Part shown: positions 9,214 to 19,224 of the stretch, piece after piece
How the letters are laid out: every line of letters begins with the position of its first letter
How positions within the stretch are numbered: position 1 is the first letter of the stretch
From: Pseudomonas costantinii
Lineage (GTDB): Bacteria > Pseudomonadota > Gammaproteobacteria > Pseudomonadales > Pseudomonadaceae
NCBI RefSeq assembly: GCF_001870435.1
Contig: NZ_MDDR01000006.1
Coordinates: 186,001 to 250,000 of the forward strand
Direction: 5' to 3'
DNA: 64,000 bases
Notes under the pieces: generated by a model
The model's database searches: none
What the model was told of the DNA's origin: nothing
The model's input: the letters and a program-made list of their open reading frames with translations, nothing else
Translations under genes and position numbers: made by a program

Positions 9214-11130
9214 TCAGACGCGGAAGCGCCCTACAAGCGTCTGCAAATAAATCCCCAGGCGTGCCAGCTCGGCGCTGGACGCGGCGGTTTCTTCACTGGC
9301 CGAAGAGGTCTGTTCAGACACGTCTCGCACATTCAGCACGCTGCGGTTGATCTCCTCAGCCACGGCGCTTTGTTGCTCGGCGGCGGTGGCGATCTGCGAG
9401 TTCATTGCCTGGATGGTCGAGACCGTGCGGGTGATATTGCCCAGCGCATTGCCGGCGCGGCGGGTCAGCTCCACGCTGCTCTCTGTGAGGCCACGGCTGT
9501 TGTCCATGATGGTCGCCACCTGTTGGGTGCCGCTTTGCAGGCCGACTATCAGTTCTTCGATCTCTTCGGTGGACTTCTGGGTGCGCTGGGCCAGGCTGCG
9601 CACCTCGTCAGCCACCACCGCGAAGCCACGTCCGGCCTCACCTGCACGTGCCGCCTCAATCGCCGCGTTCAGCGCCAGCAGGTTGGTTTGTTGAGCTACG
9701 GACTTGATCACGTCGAGTACGCTGCCGATCTTGTCGCTCTCGCGTTTCAGATGGCCCATCGCCTCGGTGGAGTTGCCGACTTCAGTGGCTAAGCGCTCGA
9801 TCTGGGCGATGGCTTCACCCACCACCTTATCGCCTTCACGGGCTTGTTGATCAGCGGCTACGGCGGCTTCGGAGGCTTCCTCGGCGTTACGCGCGACCTC
9901 TTGTACGGTGGCGGCCATTTCATTCATGGCGGTGGCTACCTGATCGGTTTCCACTTTTTGGCTGTTGACCCCGGCGCTGGTCTGCTCGGTCACGGCCGAC
10001 AGTTGCTCGGCGGCGCTGGCGATCTGAGTGACGCCGTCACTGATGCCGCCGATCAGCTCGCGCAGGCCCACGGTCATGCTCTGCATGGCACGTTGCAGTT
10101 GGCCCAGTTCGTCTTGGCGTCCGGAGTTGAGGTTGTGGCTCAAGTCGCCGGAGGCCACGCGCTCAGCCACTTTGAGGGTCTGGTTCAGCGGTATGACGAT
10201 CTGACGGGTGATGGCCCAGGCGGCGACCATGCCGAAGATCAGCGCCAATACTGTGGCCAGCAGCAACAGTTGTTTGGCATGGGCGGCATCGGTGTCGCGC
10301 ACCACGGTCTGGGAAATCGTGAGTTTGTCGCTGTTGCCCAGCAGGATGGCGCCTTGTTCGGTCGTGATTTTCAGGGCTGCCGCTGTTGCAACTTGGGAGT
10401 CACGGTACTGGCTGACGGCGGCGCGGTAGGCTTGCAGCGAGGTGCTGGCCTCTTGCAGGTTGGCCTGGTACTGCGCTGGCAGTTGGCCTTGGAGTTCGGT
10501 GATTTTCTTCAGGGCGTTGTCGATGGCATCCAGCGCGGGCTGCTCGGCTTCGGTCTTGCCGCTGTAGGTGTAGCCGCGAACCTGGAAGCGCGCTTGCTGA
10601 ATCAGCTTGCTCAGGTCGACCACGCTGTTGAATTGGATGACGCTATCGCCTTGCAGCAGAGATTTCTCAATTTCGCTGGTTTTGGCCACAGCGTTATCGG
10701 CCGTATCTCCGAGCTTACTGCGCGCGCCTTCACGCTTGAGGCCGGCCTGGACCATGGTTGCAAAGGCTTTTTTGTATTGATTCAAGGCGTCCAGTTGTTG
10801 CTCTACCAGGGCCTTGTCGTCGGGTTGCTCGATCAGGCCTTCGGCGGTTTTCAGGCCACTGTCCAGTTGTGTGATCAGGTCGTTGACCGCGCCCGTGCCT
10901 TGTTCGCCGCGACGCATTTCGAAGTCCAGGCGCGCCAGGCGCAGGTCTTTGGTCAGGCTGTTGAGGCTGGAGATAAAGCCCAGCTTGTCGCCACGACTGG
11001 TCACGTCGCCCAGGCCGGTCCAACCGGTGAAGGTGATCAGCAGCGTCAGGATCAACACCAAGCCAAAGCCAATGCTCAGCTTGCGATTGACGCTCACATT
11101 CCCCAGATTTTCGGCTAACCAACGGTACAT
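9214..11130 (-). CDS. Methyl-accepting chemotaxis protein, McpS-like
   Basis: A 638-residue chemoreceptor. The start is set at the ATG giving [11 protein letters not shown] because AAAGGAG precedes it; the same frame is open 39 bp further. The plan is: membrane helix about 18-38, helical periplasmic sensor about 40-285 (with [13 protein letters not shown] near its middle, as in HBM sensors), a second helix, HAMP, and a signalling domain with [19 protein letters not shown]. Adaptation-type glutamine/glutamate pairs are present ([20 protein letters not shown]). The signalling half is close to the downstream paralogue; the sensor halves differ much more. It lies 97 bp past rsmE on the same strand and probably has its own promoter. 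Confidence 0.93.
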   Translation of the reverse strand: MYRWLAENLGNVSVNRKLSIGFGLVLILTLLITFTGWTGLGDVTSRGDKLGFISSLNSLTKDLRLARLDFEMRRGEQGTGAVNDLITQLDSGLKTAEGLIEQPDDKALVEQQLDALNQYKKAFATMVQAGLKREGARSKLGDTADNAVAKTSEIEKSLLQGDSVIQFNSVVDLSKLIQQARFQVRGYTYSGKTEAEQPALDAIDNALKKITELQGQLPAQYQANLQEASTSLQAYRAAVSQYRDSQVATAAALKITTEQGAILLGNSDKLTISQTVVRDTDAAHAKQLLLLATVLALIFGMVAAWAITRQIVIPLNQTLKVAERVASGDLSHNLNSGRQDELGQLQRAMQSMTVGLRELIGGISDGVTQIASAAEQLSAVTEQTSAGVNSQKVETDQVATAMNEMAATVQEVARNAEEASEAAVAADQQAREGDKVVGEAIAQIERLATEVGNSTEAMGHLKRESDKIGSVLDVIKSVAQQTNLLALNAAIEAARAGEAGRGFAVVADEVRSLAQRTQKSTEEIEELIVGLQSGTQQVATIMDNSRGLTESSVELTRRAGNALGNITRTVSTIQAMNSQIATAAEQQSAVAEEINRSVLNVRDVSEQTSSASEETAASSAELARLGIYLQTLVGRFRV

Positions 11131-11227
11131 GCTGCGATCTCCTTTGGAACAAGGCTTGGACTTATTCAAAGGTTATCGGCAGCGTAGGGAGATTCTGTAG
11201 TGACGCAAATCCATTGTGGGCGTGTTG

Positions 11228-11935
11228 TCAGAACAGGCGCGCGAGCAGTGCGGTTACGGCGGTTTCGACGCGCAGGATGCGTGCACCCAACTGCACCGGT
11301 TGTAAGCCGGCCTTGGCCAGCAGGTCCACTTCGTAGGGAATCCAGCCACCTTCCGGGCCGATGGCCAGTGTGACTGGCTCATCCAGCCCACGCGGGCAGG
11401 GCGGGTAATCGCCGGGGTGGCCGATCAGGCCCAGAGTGCCTTCGGTCATGGCCGGCAGGCGGTCTTCGACGAAGGGCTTGAAGCGTTTTTCAATGATGAT
11501 TTCGGGCAGCACGGTGTCCCGGGCCTGTTCCAGGCCGAGGATCAATTGCTCACGAACCGCTTCAGGCTCCAGGAACGGGGTTTGCCAGAAACTCTTTTCC
11601 ACCCGGTAACTGTTGACCAGCACTACCTTGGGCACACCCATGGCGGCCACGGTTTGCAGCACCCGGCGCAGCATTTTCGGGCGCGGCAGGGCCAGCAATA
11701 GAGTCAGCGGCAGTTTGGCCGGAGGCGGCAGGTCAAAGCTGACTTGCAACTCGGCTTCGCGAGCTTCCAGGCGCAGCAGTTGCGCGTTGCCCATCAGCCC
11801 GCCGATGCGCCCAACCCGCAGGTTGTCGCCCACCACGGCGCGGTGGACTTCCTGCATATGCACCAGGCGCCGATCTCGCAGGACCACCCGGTCGGCCGCA
11901 ACAAAGTCGGCCTCTTCAAGCAGCAGCAGGTTCAC
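11228..11935 (-). CDS. rsmE: RsmE, 16S rRNA m3U1498 methyltransferase
   Basis: A 235-residue SPOUT-class methyltransferase that methylates N3 of U1498 in 16S rRNA. It has an N-terminal PUA-like RNA-binding part, then the knotted SAM-binding domain. The family motifs AIGPEGGW and [10 protein letters not shown] near the C-terminus are diagnostic. Its start overlaps the tatC stop by 4 bp (ATGA), making it the last gene of the ubi-his-tat run. Confidence 0.95.
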   Translation of the reverse strand: MNLLLLEEADFVAADRVVLRDRRLVHMQEVHRAVVGDNLRVGRIGGLMGNAQLLRLEAREAELQVSFDLPPPAKLPLTLLLALPRPKMLRRVLQTVAAMGVPKVVLVNSYRVEKSFWQTPFLEPEAVREQLILGLEQARDTVLPEIIIEKRFKPFVEDRLPAMTEGTLGLIGHPGDYPPCPRGLDEPVTLAIGPEGGWIPYEVDLLAKAGLQPVQLGARILRVETAVTALLARLF

Positions 11936-12720
11936 GGTTGGGTCGCTGGCGGCTGGTCGTCGTCGGGTTGGTCATCCGGATGATCGCCACGTTTGCTGAT
12001 CAGGCTGCCGAACAGGATACCGATCTCGAAGAGCATCCACATTGGCACGGCCAGCAGGGTCTGGGAGAAGATGTCCGGCGGCGTCAGGATCATGCCGACC
12101 ACGAAGCAGCCGATGATCACGTATGGGCGGATCTTCTTCAGGTATTGGACGTTGACCACACCGATCCACACCAGCAGTACGACCGCCACCGGGATTTCGA
12201 AGGCCACGCCAAAGGCGAAGAACAGCGTCATCACGAAGTCGAGGTAGCTGGTGATGTCGGTCATCATTTCAACGCCGGCCGGGGTGGCGGAGGCGAAGAA
12301 CTTGAAGATCAGTGGGAACACTAGGAAGTAGGCGAAGGCCATGCCGGTGTAGAACAACAGGATGCTCGACACCAGCAATGGCACCGCGATGCGCTTCTCA
12401 TGCTTGTACAGGCCCGGTGCGATAAAGCCCCAGATCTGATGCAGGATCACCGGAATCGCCAGGAACAACGACACCATCATGGTCAGCTTCAACGGTGTCA
12501 GGAACGGCGACGACACGTCGGTGGCGATCATCGTCGCGCCGGCCGGCAGGTAGTGGCGCAGCGGGGTGGAGACGAAGGTATAAATCTGCTGGGTAAAGGC
12601 GAACAGCCCGGCAAAGATGATGAAGATCGCCGCCACGCAACGCAGCAGGCGGGTACGCAACTCGGTGAGGTGCGAGACCAGCGGCATGTGCTGGTCGTTT
12701 TCCGGTTTATCAGCGCTCAT
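11932..12720 (-). CDS. tatC: TatC, twin-arginine translocase core subunit
   Basis: A 262-residue protein with six predicted membrane helices that recognises twin-arginine signal peptides together with TatB. Conserved features are [15 protein letters not shown] at the N-terminus and the [11 protein letters not shown] segment. A charged tail rich in Asp and Pro follows the last helix. It overlaps tatB and rsmE by 4 bp each. Confidence 0.97.
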   Translation of the reverse strand: MSADKPENDQHMPLVSHLTELRTRLLRCVAAIFIIFAGLFAFTQQIYTFVSTPLRHYLPAGATMIATDVSSPFLTPLKLTMMVSLFLAIPVILHQIWGFIAPGLYKHEKRIAVPLLVSSILLFYTGMAFAYFLVFPLIFKFFASATPAGVEMMTDITSYLDFVMTLFFAFGVAFEIPVAVVLLVWIGVVNVQYLKKIRPYVIIGCFVVGMILTPPDIFSQTLLAVPMWMLFEIGILFGSLISKRGDHPDDQPDDDQPPATQP

Positions 12721-13142
12721 GGGGCTCGCGGCGGCAATGTAGGGTCATGGGGCGCGGGCGACGCAACGGGCGTCGGCGCGGCGGGCTCTGTCGCGGTTGG
12801 AGCGGTCGGGATCGGAGCAGCAGGTGGGGCTTCAACCACAGGTGTCGGCGCGATGCTGTGCTCGGCCACAGGTTCGGCCGGTTTGGCGGGCTCCTGGACC
12901 GGGGAAAGAATCTTCCGCGCTTCCTGCTCCAACGACAGGATATGTTCGTTGTGCAGTTGCCGACGGATCTCGTCGGCGCCGATTTCCCGTTCAACTTCCT
13001 GTTTGATGGCGTTGAAGCTGCGCTTCAAGCGCCCGATCCATAGGCCTGCGGTGCGCGCGGCACCGGGCAGGCGTTCCGGCCCCAGCACCAACAGGGCAAC
13101 CAGGCCGACGAGGAGCAGTTCAGAGAAGCTGATACCAAACAT
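12717..13142 (-). CDS. tatB: TatB, twin-arginine translocase subunit
   Basis: A 141-residue protein with a short N-terminal membrane helix ([20 protein letters not shown]), the hinge [11 protein letters not shown], an amphipathic helix, and a Pro/Ala-rich C-terminal tail from about residue 80. It partners TatC in the signal-peptide receptor complex. It is separated from tatA by 10 bp and overlaps tatC by 4 bp. Confidence 0.95.
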   Translation of the reverse strand: MFGISFSELLLVGLVALLVLGPERLPGAARTAGLWIGRLKRSFNAIKQEVEREIGADEIRRQLHNEHILSLEQEARKILSPVQEPAKPAEPVAEHSIAPTPVVEAPPAAPIPTAPTATEPAAPTPVASPAPHDPTLPPRAP

Positions 13143-13152
13143 TAGTCAGTGC

Positions 13153-13431
13153 TCACGAGTCTTTGCGGGTCGGCTCTTCGACTTTCTCAGCCTGCACGTC
13201 GAAGGTACGACGCTCGGTGATTGGCTGGGCGGCCTGCGGGTGCACAGGCTGGACCGGCGGCGCTGGGTTAACTACGGGGTCAGCAGGTTTTTCATCGTCG
13301 TTCATGGCTTTACGAAAGCCCTTGATCGACTCGCCTACGTCGGTGCCCAGGTTCTTGAGTTTCTTGGTGCCGAACACCAGTACAACTACCACCAGAATGA
13401 CGATCCAGTGTTTCCAGTCAAAAATGCCCAT
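13153..13431 (-). CDS. tatA: TatA, twin-arginine translocase pore subunit
   Basis: A 92-residue protein: N-terminal membrane helix ([16 protein letters not shown]), the invariant [10 protein letters not shown] hinge, an amphipathic helix and a charged/Pro-rich tail. It forms the transient translocation assembly for folded proteins. It lies 25 bp downstream of hisE in the same direction. Confidence 0.96.
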   Translation of the reverse strand: MGIFDWKHWIVILVVVVLVFGTKKLKNLGTDVGESIKGFRKAMNDDEKPADPVVNPAPPVQPVHPQAAQPITERRTFDVQAEKVEEPTRKDS

Positions 13432-13456
13432 GCTGCAATTCCTCTGTGAAAGTTAT

Positions 13457-13789
13457 TCAGGCGGACGGGCGCGAGGCCTTTTCGGCATGCCCGGACAAGC
13501 CGAAGCGACGGTCCAGTTCATCCAGCACTGCCTGTGGATGCTGCCCCAGTTGGGCGAGCATGACCAGGCTGTGGAACCACAAGTCGGCAGTTTCGTAGAT
13601 CACATCGCTGCAGTCGCCGCTGATCTGCGCGTCCTTGGCTGCGATGATCGTCTCGATGGATTCCTCGCCGAGCTTTTCCAGAATTTTGTTCAGACCTTTG
13701 TGGTACAGGCTGGCGACATAGGAACTGTCGGCATCCGCGCCTTTGCGGTCTTCCAACACCTGGGCCACACGGTTCAGGGTATCGCTCAT
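13457..13789 (-). CDS. hisE: HisE, phosphoribosyl-ATP pyrophosphohydrolase
   Basis: A 110-residue MazG-like pyrophosphohydrolase for the second step of histidine synthesis (PR-ATP to PR-AMP). It shows the metal-binding helices [13 protein letters not shown] and the following EXXD-type segment ([14 protein letters not shown]). In enteric bacteria it is fused to HisI; here the two are separate genes 2 bp apart, as usual in Pseudomonas. Confidence 0.96.
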   Translation of the reverse strand: MSDTLNRVAQVLEDRKGADADSSYVASLYHKGLNKILEKLGEESIETIIAAKDAQISGDCSDVIYETADLWFHSLVMLAQLGQHPQAVLDELDRRFGLSGHAEKASRPSA

Positions 13790-13791
13790 GT

Positions 13792-14184
13792 TCAGTGTCC
13801 TGCCGAGTAGATAGCGTGCGGGTCTTTGAGTACCGGTTCAACAACCTTCCATTCGCCGTTCTCGAACACGCGATAGAAGCAGCTGTGGCGACCGGTGTGG
13901 CAGGCGATGTCGCCGATTTGCTCGACCTTGAGGATCACCACGTCGGCGTCGCAGTCGATGCGCATCTCGTGCAGGGTTTGCACGTGCCCGGACTCTTCGC
14001 CCTTACGCCATAGTTTGCCACGCGAGCGTGACCAGTAGATGGCGCGCTGCTCAGTGGCAGTCAGGCTCAGGGCCTCGCGGTTCATCCAGGCCATCATCAG
14101 CACACGCCCGGTCTTGTAGTCCTGGGCAATGGCCGGCACCAGGCCGTCACTGTCCCACTTGATCTCGTCCAGCCAGTCTTTCAT
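13792..14184 (-). CDS. hisI: HisI, phosphoribosyl-AMP cyclohydrolase
   Basis: A 130-residue cyclohydrolase for the third step of histidine synthesis. Metal-binding residues are visible in CDADVV and in [11 protein letters not shown]. The start [11 protein letters not shown] is preferred because GGAG lies 7 nt upstream; an in-frame ATG 15 bp earlier is less well placed. It lies 41 bp downstream of ubiB and directly before hisE. Confidence 0.95.
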   Translation of the reverse strand: MKDWLDEIKWDSDGLVPAIAQDYKTGRVLMMAWMNREALSLTATEQRAIYWSRSRGKLWRKGEESGHVQTLHEMRIDCDADVVILKVEQIGDIACHTGRHSCFYRVFENGEWKVVEPVLKDPHAIYSAGH

Positions 14185-14225
14185 GTTCGGCTCCGGCAAT
14201 TTGCGACAGTGTATAACCGGATTGG

Positions 14226-15830
14226 CTATCGACGCACGATCAGATAAACACCCACGGCGACCATGATGCCAGCGGGCCAGTGGCCCAGCTCATTCAGTGG
14301 CCCGCCAATGGCCAAAATTACGCCGCCCACCAGGTGCGCGGCGCCCAGCAGACGCAGGAACCAATCGTCCTTGCGCTTGTGCCACGGCGGCGCAGGGTCC
14401 TCGGCGTGGGGCTGGGACATGCGTTCCAGCAGGTCGCGGGTCATGTTGGCCAAGTGTGGCAGCTGTTCGAACTGGCTGTGCAGGTTGCCGATCAGGGTTT
14501 TCGGGCTGACGCGCTCGCGCATCCAGCGTTCCAGGAACGGTTGGGCGGTGTTCCACAGGTCGAGGTCCGGATACAGCTGGCGACCCAGGCCTTCGATATT
14601 CAGCAAGGTCTTTTGCAGCAGTACCAGCTGCGGCTGTACTTCCATGTTGAAGCGGCGCGCGGTCTGGAACAGGCGCATCAGCACTTGGCCGAAGGAAATA
14701 TCTTTTAACGGTTTTTCAAAGATCGGTTCGCACACGGTGCGAATCGCCGCTTCGAATTCGTTGAGTTTGGTTTCCGCCGGCACCCAGCCCGAATCGATGT
14801 GCAACTGCGCCACGCGGCGGTAGTCACGCTTGAAGAAAGCGAACAAGTTGCGGGCCAGGTAGTCCTGGTCTTCCGGGGTCAGGCTGCCGACGATGCCGCA
14901 GTCGATCGCAATGTACTGCGGGCTCCACGGGTTGACGGTGCTGACGAAGATGTTGCCCGGGTGCATGTCGGCGTGGAAGAAGCTGTCGCGGAACACTTGG
15001 GTGAAGAAAATCTCCACGCCGCGCTCGGCGAGCATCTTCATGTCGGTGCGCTGGTCGGCCAGGGTGGCGAGGTCGGTGACCTGTACGCCATAGATACGCT
15101 CCATCACCAGCACTTTCGGGCGGCACCAGTCCCAATACACTTGCGGCACGTACAGCAGCGGCGAGCCTTCGAAGTTGCGCTTGAGCTGGCTGGCGTTGGC
15201 GGCTTCGCGCAGCAGGTCGAGTTCGTCGTAGATGGTTTTTTCGTAGTCGGCGACCACATCCACCGGGTGCAGCAGGCGCGCGTCGGCCGAGAAACGCTCG
15301 GCGGCGCGGGCGAGGATAAACAGCCACGCCAGGTCCTGGCCGATAATCGGCTTGAGACCCGGGCGGATCACCTTTACCACCACTTCTTCGCCGGTCTTGA
15401 GCTGCGCGGCGTGCACTTGCGCCACGGAGGCCGAGGCCAGCGGTTCGATGTCGAAGCGGCTGAACACTTCGCTGATTTTTTTACCAAGCTGCTCTTCGAT
15501 CAGGTTGACCGATTGCTGGGAGTCGAACGGCGGTACGCGGTCTTGCAGCAGCATCAGCTCGTCGGCGATGTCTTCAGGCAGCAAGTCGCGGCGCGTGGAG
15601 AGGATTTGCCCGAACTTGATAAAGATCGGCCCCAAATCCTGTAACGCCAGGCGCAGGCGCGCACCACGGCTCAGCTCCAGCTGTTTGCGCGGGAACCAGC
15701 GCCACGGCAGCACGTAGCGCACCGCCAGCAGGAACCACGGCAGGGGCAGGGCGAACAGCAGGTCATCGAGGCGGTAGCGGATTACGACGCGCTGGATACG
15801 AAACAAACGGCGGACGGCGAGCAGCTTCAT
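14226..15830 (-). CDS. ubiB: UbiB, atypical kinase-like ubiquinone biosynthesis protein
   Basis: A 534-residue ABC1/ADCK/UbiB family protein required for aerobic ubiquinone synthesis, thought to act as an ATPase that helps present lipid intermediates. It shows the KxGQ motif ([11 protein letters not shown]), the Ala-rich nucleotide loop [11 protein letters not shown], catalytic HADMHPGNI and DCGIVG, and two C-terminal membrane helices after residue 490. It overlaps ubiJ by 4 bp. Confidence 0.96.
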   Translation of the reverse strand: MKLLAVRRLFRIQRVVIRYRLDDLLFALPLPWFLLAVRYVLPWRWFPRKQLELSRGARLRLALQDLGPIFIKFGQILSTRRDLLPEDIADELMLLQDRVPPFDSQQSVNLIEEQLGKKISEVFSRFDIEPLASASVAQVHAAQLKTGEEVVVKVIRPGLKPIIGQDLAWLFILARAAERFSADARLLHPVDVVADYEKTIYDELDLLREAANASQLKRNFEGSPLLYVPQVYWDWCRPKVLVMERIYGVQVTDLATLADQRTDMKMLAERGVEIFFTQVFRDSFFHADMHPGNIFVSTVNPWSPQYIAIDCGIVGSLTPEDQDYLARNLFAFFKRDYRRVAQLHIDSGWVPAETKLNEFEAAIRTVCEPIFEKPLKDISFGQVLMRLFQTARRFNMEVQPQLVLLQKTLLNIEGLGRQLYPDLDLWNTAQPFLERWMRERVSPKTLIGNLHSQFEQLPHLANMTRDLLERMSQPHAEDPAPPWHKRKDDWFLRLLGAAHLVGGVILAIGGPLNELGHWPAGIMVAVGVYLIVRR

Positions 15831-16450
15831 GCGTTATCGCTTGGATCAAGGGAACGGCTCAGGCGCTCGAAGCGCGCCTCAAGGCGTTCCAGGTCGATTT
15901 TGGCCTTGTCGAGTTCACGAAAGCGCGCTTGCGCTTCCCGTTCTCCGACCAGGGTGCGCGATTCTTCGCTCAAGTATTCGGCGAGGTTCTGGTTGAGGCT
16001 GGCGAATCCTTGCTGGTACCAGCGTGCGCGGCTGCGCAGGTGCCCGCTGATCAACTGGGTGGCCACAGGGCCGATCCAGCGTGACAGCTCGTATTCCCAG
16101 TCCAACTCCAGGTCTTGCAGCACGGCGGCCAGGTCCATCAGCACCGCGCTGTCGCCTTCCAGTTCCACTTCGGCGCTGTGCAGTATGGCGGTCTTGTTGC
16201 GGCTCAGGGCCAGGTGCAACAGGCTCGACGCCGGTGCGCGTAGCGTGCAGTCGGCCTCGGCGGCCCAGTCGGTCGCGAGCAGCAGGCCTTCATCACTGGG
16301 CAGGATAAACAGTTGCAAGGCGGGACTGCGGCAGTCGACGGCAATCACCTTGCCGTTCAAGTGCGCGAGCCGCGCCAGGGCGGTGCTGTCCAGGCGCAGT
16401 ACACGATTGAGGCCGTGTTCAACGCTGGCCAGAAGACCTTTGAGCAGCAT
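15827..16450 (-). CDS. ubiJ: UbiJ, ubiquinone biosynthesis accessory protein
   Basis: A 207-residue protein with an N-terminal SCP2 lipid-binding domain (about 15-115) and a C-terminal coiled coil ([20 protein letters not shown]). It belongs to the soluble Ubi metabolon, binding hydrophobic ubiquinone intermediates. It shares single-base or 4-bp overlaps with ubiE and ubiB, the conserved ubiEJB order. Confidence 0.93.
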   Translation of the reverse strand: MLLKGLLASVEHGLNRVLRLDSTALARLAHLNGKVIAVDCRSPALQLFILPSDEGLLLATDWAAEADCTLRAPASSLLHLALSRNKTAILHSAEVELEGDSAVLMDLAAVLQDLELDWEYELSRWIGPVATQLISGHLRSRARWYQQGFASLNQNLAEYLSEESRTLVGEREAQARFRELDKAKIDLERLEARFERLSRSLDPSDNA

Positions 16451-17220
16451 CAGGGCTTGATGCCGCGGTGCAGGGCGACGATGCCCGAGGTCATGTTGTG
16501 GTAGGTCACGCGGTCGAAGCCGGCCTCTACCATCATCGACTTCAGGGTTTCCTGGTCGGGGTGCATGCGGATCGATTCAGCCAGGTAGCGATAGCTTTCG
16601 GCGTCATTGGTGATCAGCTTGCCCATCAACGGCATGAAGGCAAAGGAGTAGGTGTCATAGACCTTGGACATCAGCGCGTTGGTCGGCTTGGAGAACTCCA
16701 GCACCAACAGACGGCCACCCGGCTTGAGTACGCGCAGCATCGAGCGGATCGCGTCTTCCTTGTGGGTCACGTTGCGCAGGCCGAAGGCGATGGTCACGCA
16801 GTCGAAATGGTTGTCCGGGAACGGCAGCTTTTCAGCATCTGCCTGGACGAATTCGATATTGCCGGCCACGCCTTTATCCAGCAGGCGATCGCGACCGACC
16901 TTGAGCATCGAGCCGTTGATGTCCGCGAGCACCACTTGGCCAGTGGGGCCGACGAGCTTGGAGAACTTGGCTGCCAGGTCGCCCGTACCACCGGCGATAT
17001 CCAGTACGCGGTTGCCGGTGCGTACGCCCGACAGCTCGATGGTGAAACGCTTCCACAGGCGGTGCATACCGCCCGACAGCACGTCGTTCATCAGGTCGTA
17101 CTTGGCGGCTACGGAGTGGAACACCTCAGCGACTTTTTCCGCTTTTTGGCTTTCCGGGACGTTCTTGAAGCCGAAGTGAGTGGTGGGTTCGGCATCGCTG
17201 CCTTTGCGCTGATCAGTCAT
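16450..17220 (-). CDS. ubiE: UbiE, demethylubiquinone/demethylmenaquinone C-methyltransferase
   Basis: A 256-residue class I SAM-dependent methyltransferase. Motif I is [12 protein letters not shown]; the family motifs [17 protein letters not shown] and [15 protein letters not shown] are present. The start [11 protein letters not shown] is chosen, since the 21 residues encoded upstream in frame are not family-like. It is the first gene of the minus-strand run reaching to rsmE, and is divergent from the PHA granule genes. Confidence 0.96.
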   Translation of the reverse strand: MTDQRKGSDAEPTTHFGFKNVPESQKAEKVAEVFHSVAAKYDLMNDVLSGGMHRLWKRFTIELSGVRTGNRVLDIAGGTGDLAAKFSKLVGPTGQVVLADINGSMLKVGRDRLLDKGVAGNIEFVQADAEKLPFPDNHFDCVTIAFGLRNVTHKEDAIRSMLRVLKPGGRLLVLEFSKPTNALMSKVYDTYSFAFMPLMGKLITNDAESYRYLAESIRMHPDQETLKSMMVEAGFDRVTYHNMTSGIVALHRGIKP

Positions 17221-17364
17221 ATCGCTGTCACCAAAAGAGAATGCGGGACATGATAATCCCCAAGGCCTGCTTTGTCTTGGCAAGGCTGAAGGTAAGATAG
17301 GCGGTCACCGAGACCTTTTGCCGCACGGAAGGTGTTCCAGTCGTTATAAAGAGGAGTCATAGCA

Positions 17365-17640
17365 ATGGCCCGTATTACCGTTGAGCGTGCACATACCCTG
17401 GGTAAAGAAGGCGCGCGGGCAAAGGCCGAGAAGTTGGCGCACAAACTCAAGGAACAATATGGCCTGGAGCCGTCGTGGTCCGGCGATACCTTGAACCTCA
17501 AGCGTTCGGGGGTTAAAGGCACGGTATTAGTCGCCGATGACTCACTGCGCATTGATGTGGAACTGGGCCTGTTGATGTCGGCCATGAGTGGCACCATCAA
17601 GTCCGAAATCGAGAAGGCCCTGGATAAGGCACTGGCCTGA
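17365..17640 (+). CDS. Polyhydroxyalkanoic acid system family protein
   Basis: A 91-residue basic protein of the small family found beside PHA genes (starts MARITVERAHTLGKEGARAKAEKLAHKL). It folds as a short alpha/beta domain; a role in granule formation or regulation is presumed from location only. The ATG has GAGGAG about 9 nt upstream. It precedes phaI by 105 bp and is divergent from ubiE. Confidence 0.85.
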   Translation: MARITVERAHTLGKEGARAKAEKLAHKLKEQYGLEPSWSGDTLNLKRSGVKGTVLVADDSLRIDVELGLLMSAMSGTIKSEIEKALDKALA

Positions 17641-17652
17641 TCGATGTGTTCT

Positions 17653-17681
17653 TAGGGTGCCGATTCTAATTTTTCACCCTA
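17653..17681. promoter_or_regulatory. Inverted repeat upstream of phaI
   Basis: Arms TAGGGTG and CACCCTA, 15 nt apart, lie about 65-90 bp before the phaI start. It is a candidate operator (PhaD is the obvious local regulator) or a terminator-like hairpin for the preceding small gene. There is no U-tract. Confidence 0.35.
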
Positions 17682-17745
17682 CTTTGTGCCCAAGCCCTCA
17701 ACTCCTGTGGGCCGTTCCTCCACCCTATTTTGCGTGAGGTGCACC

Positions 17746-18168
17746 ATGGCCAAAGTTATTTTGAAGAAAAAAATCGACGTTCAATCCACCGCCCTGAGTG
17801 ACGTTAAAAGCTATGCCCGCAAGATCTGGCTGGCGGGACTTGGCGCCTATGCCAAGGTCGGCAGCGAGGGCAGCGAGTACTTCAAAGAGCTGGTTAAGAC
17901 CGGTCAACATGTTGAAAGTAAAGGCAAAAAAGTTGTGGTTGAACAACTTGATGCCGCCAACAGTCAGATTGACCAAGTAAAGAGTAACGTCTCGAGCGTC
18001 AAAGGTTTGGTTGAAGTTCAACTGGATAAAGTTGAAAAAGCTTTTGACACGCGTGTTGCAAGTGCCTTGAATCGGATCGGCATTGCGTCTAAACATGACG
18101 TTGAGACACTCTCTGCTAAGCTCGAAGAGCTGACGGCATTGCTAGAACGTGTCGCGCGTAAACACTAA
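17746..18168 (+). CDS. phaI: PhaI, phasin
   Basis: A 140-residue granule-coating phasin. The start MAKVILKKKIDVQ is chosen over an upstream in-frame ATG (17686) because GTGAGGT precedes it and the extra residues are not phasin-like. The core SYARKIWLAGLGAYAKVGSEG is shared with PhaF, and the C-terminal half is a heptad-type coiled coil (SAKLEELTALLERVA). It lies 12 bp upstream of phaF, giving a phaIF operon. Confidence 0.93.
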   Translation: MAKVILKKKIDVQSTALSDVKSYARKIWLAGLGAYAKVGSEGSEYFKELVKTGQHVESKGKKVVVEQLDAANSQIDQVKSNVSSVKGLVEVQLDKVEKAFDTRVASALNRIGIASKHDVETLSAKLEELTALLERVARKH

Positions 18169-18180
18169 GGAGACATCGGG

Positions 18181-19143
18181 ATGGCTGTTAAGAAGACTAC
18201 TCAGAAAGAAAACAGCTCGTGGATCGGGGAAGTTGAAAAATATTCCCGTAAGATCTGGCTGGCTGGTTTAGGCGTGTATTCGAAGGTTAGCAGTGACGGC
18301 GGCAAATACTTCGATACTTTGGTCAAGGACGGCGAGAAGGCCGAGAAGTTGACCAAGAGCACGGTTGGTAAAAAAGTTGAAGCGGCCAAGGCAACTGCCG
18401 GTTCCGCCAAGTCGAGCATTTCTGACACCTGGGGCAAGTTGGAAGAAACTTTCGACAAGCGCCTCAACAGTGCCATTTCGCGACTGGGCGTACCTAGCAA
18501 AGCAGAGCTCAAAACGCTGCACAGCAAGGTCGATACCCTGACCAAGCAAATCGAAAAACTCACCGGCGCTAAAGTGGCTCCCGTGAAAGCTGTCGCTGCA
18601 AAACCTGCTGCCAAGCCTGCCGCTAAAACCGCAGCTGCCAAACCCGCGGCTAAACCTGCGGCCAAGCCTCTGGTGAAAGCCGCGGCCAAGCCTGCTGCAA
18701 AACCTGCGGCCAAGGCTCCAGCCAAAGCAGCAGCAAAACCTGCCGCCAAGCCTGCTGCGAAAACCGCAGCCGCCAAACCGGCTGCCAAGCCTGCCGCTAA
18801 ACCCGTGGCCGCTAAAGCTGCTGCCAAGCCTGCTGCAAAACCAGCCGCCAAACCAGCGGCTAAAACCGCCGCCGCCAAACCTGCCGCCAAGCCGGCTGCT
18901 GCAAAACCAGCCGTCAAGCCAGCTGCGGCAAAACCTGTGGCTGCCAAGCCGGCGGCAAAACCTGCTGCAGTGAAGAAACCAGCGGTAGCCAAAAAACCAG
19001 CAGCCGCCAAACCTGCTGTTGCGGCCAAGCCTGCTACCTCGGCGCCAACCGCTTCGACAGCCAACTCGGTTTCCGCACCGACACACGCTGTTGCAACCTC
19101 GACTGCAACGCCGGTAACCCCGACGCCATCCAGTCAGTCCTGA
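18181..19143 (+). CDS. phaF: PhaF, phasin with histone-like Ala/Lys/Pro repeat tail
   Basis: A 320-residue bifunctional phasin. Residues 1-130 form the granule-binding phasin domain (KYSRKIWLAGLGVYSKVSSDG) ending in a leucine-zipper-like segment. Residues about 135-285 are degenerate AAKP/AAKPAAKT repeats, the histone-H1-like DNA-binding tail that ties granules to the nucleoid for even partition. A Ser/Thr/Pro-rich end follows. The repeat count is the most variable part in relatives. A strong terminator stands right after the stop. Confidence 0.95.
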   Translation: MAVKKTTQKENSSWIGEVEKYSRKIWLAGLGVYSKVSSDGGKYFDTLVKDGEKAEKLTKSTVGKKVEAAKATAGSAKSSISDTWGKLEETFDKRLNSAISRLGVPSKAELKTLHSKVDTLTKQIEKLTGAKVAPVKAVAAKPAAKPAAKTAAAKPAAKPAAKPLVKAAAKPAAKPAAKAPAKAAAKPAAKPAAKTAAAKPAAKPAAKPVAAKAAAKPAAKPAAKPAAKTAAAKPAAKPAAAKPAVKPAAAKPVAAKPAAKPAAVKKPAVAKKPAAAKPAVAAKPATSAPTASTANSVSAPTHAVATSTATPVTPTPSSQS

Positions 19144-19157
19144 TTTTATCAGGGCGT

Positions 19158-19194
19158 AAAAAATGCCCGGCCTGCAAAGGTCGGGCATTTTTTT
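19158..19194. terminator. Bidirectional terminator between phaF and phaD
   Basis: AAAATGCCCGGCC and GGTCGGGCATTTT form a stem (one G-T mismatch-type pair) around TGCAAA, with A-tract on one side and T7 on the other. It serves convergent phaF (plus) and phaD (minus). Confidence 0.9.
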
Positions 19195-19224
19195 ATGGCG
19201 CAGCTTCTTCAACGCCACACATTT

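Noticed and set aside
18600..19000. Short repeated units that might be taken for a CRISPR or tandem-repeat array
   Set aside because: The repeats are codon-level Ala/Lys/Pro repeats within phaF, with no constant-length unit and spacer pattern.
18201..19064. Ala/Gly-rich minus-strand frame opposite phaF, resembling a low-complexity membrane protein
   Set aside because: It is simply the reverse of the AAKP repeat tail of PhaF.
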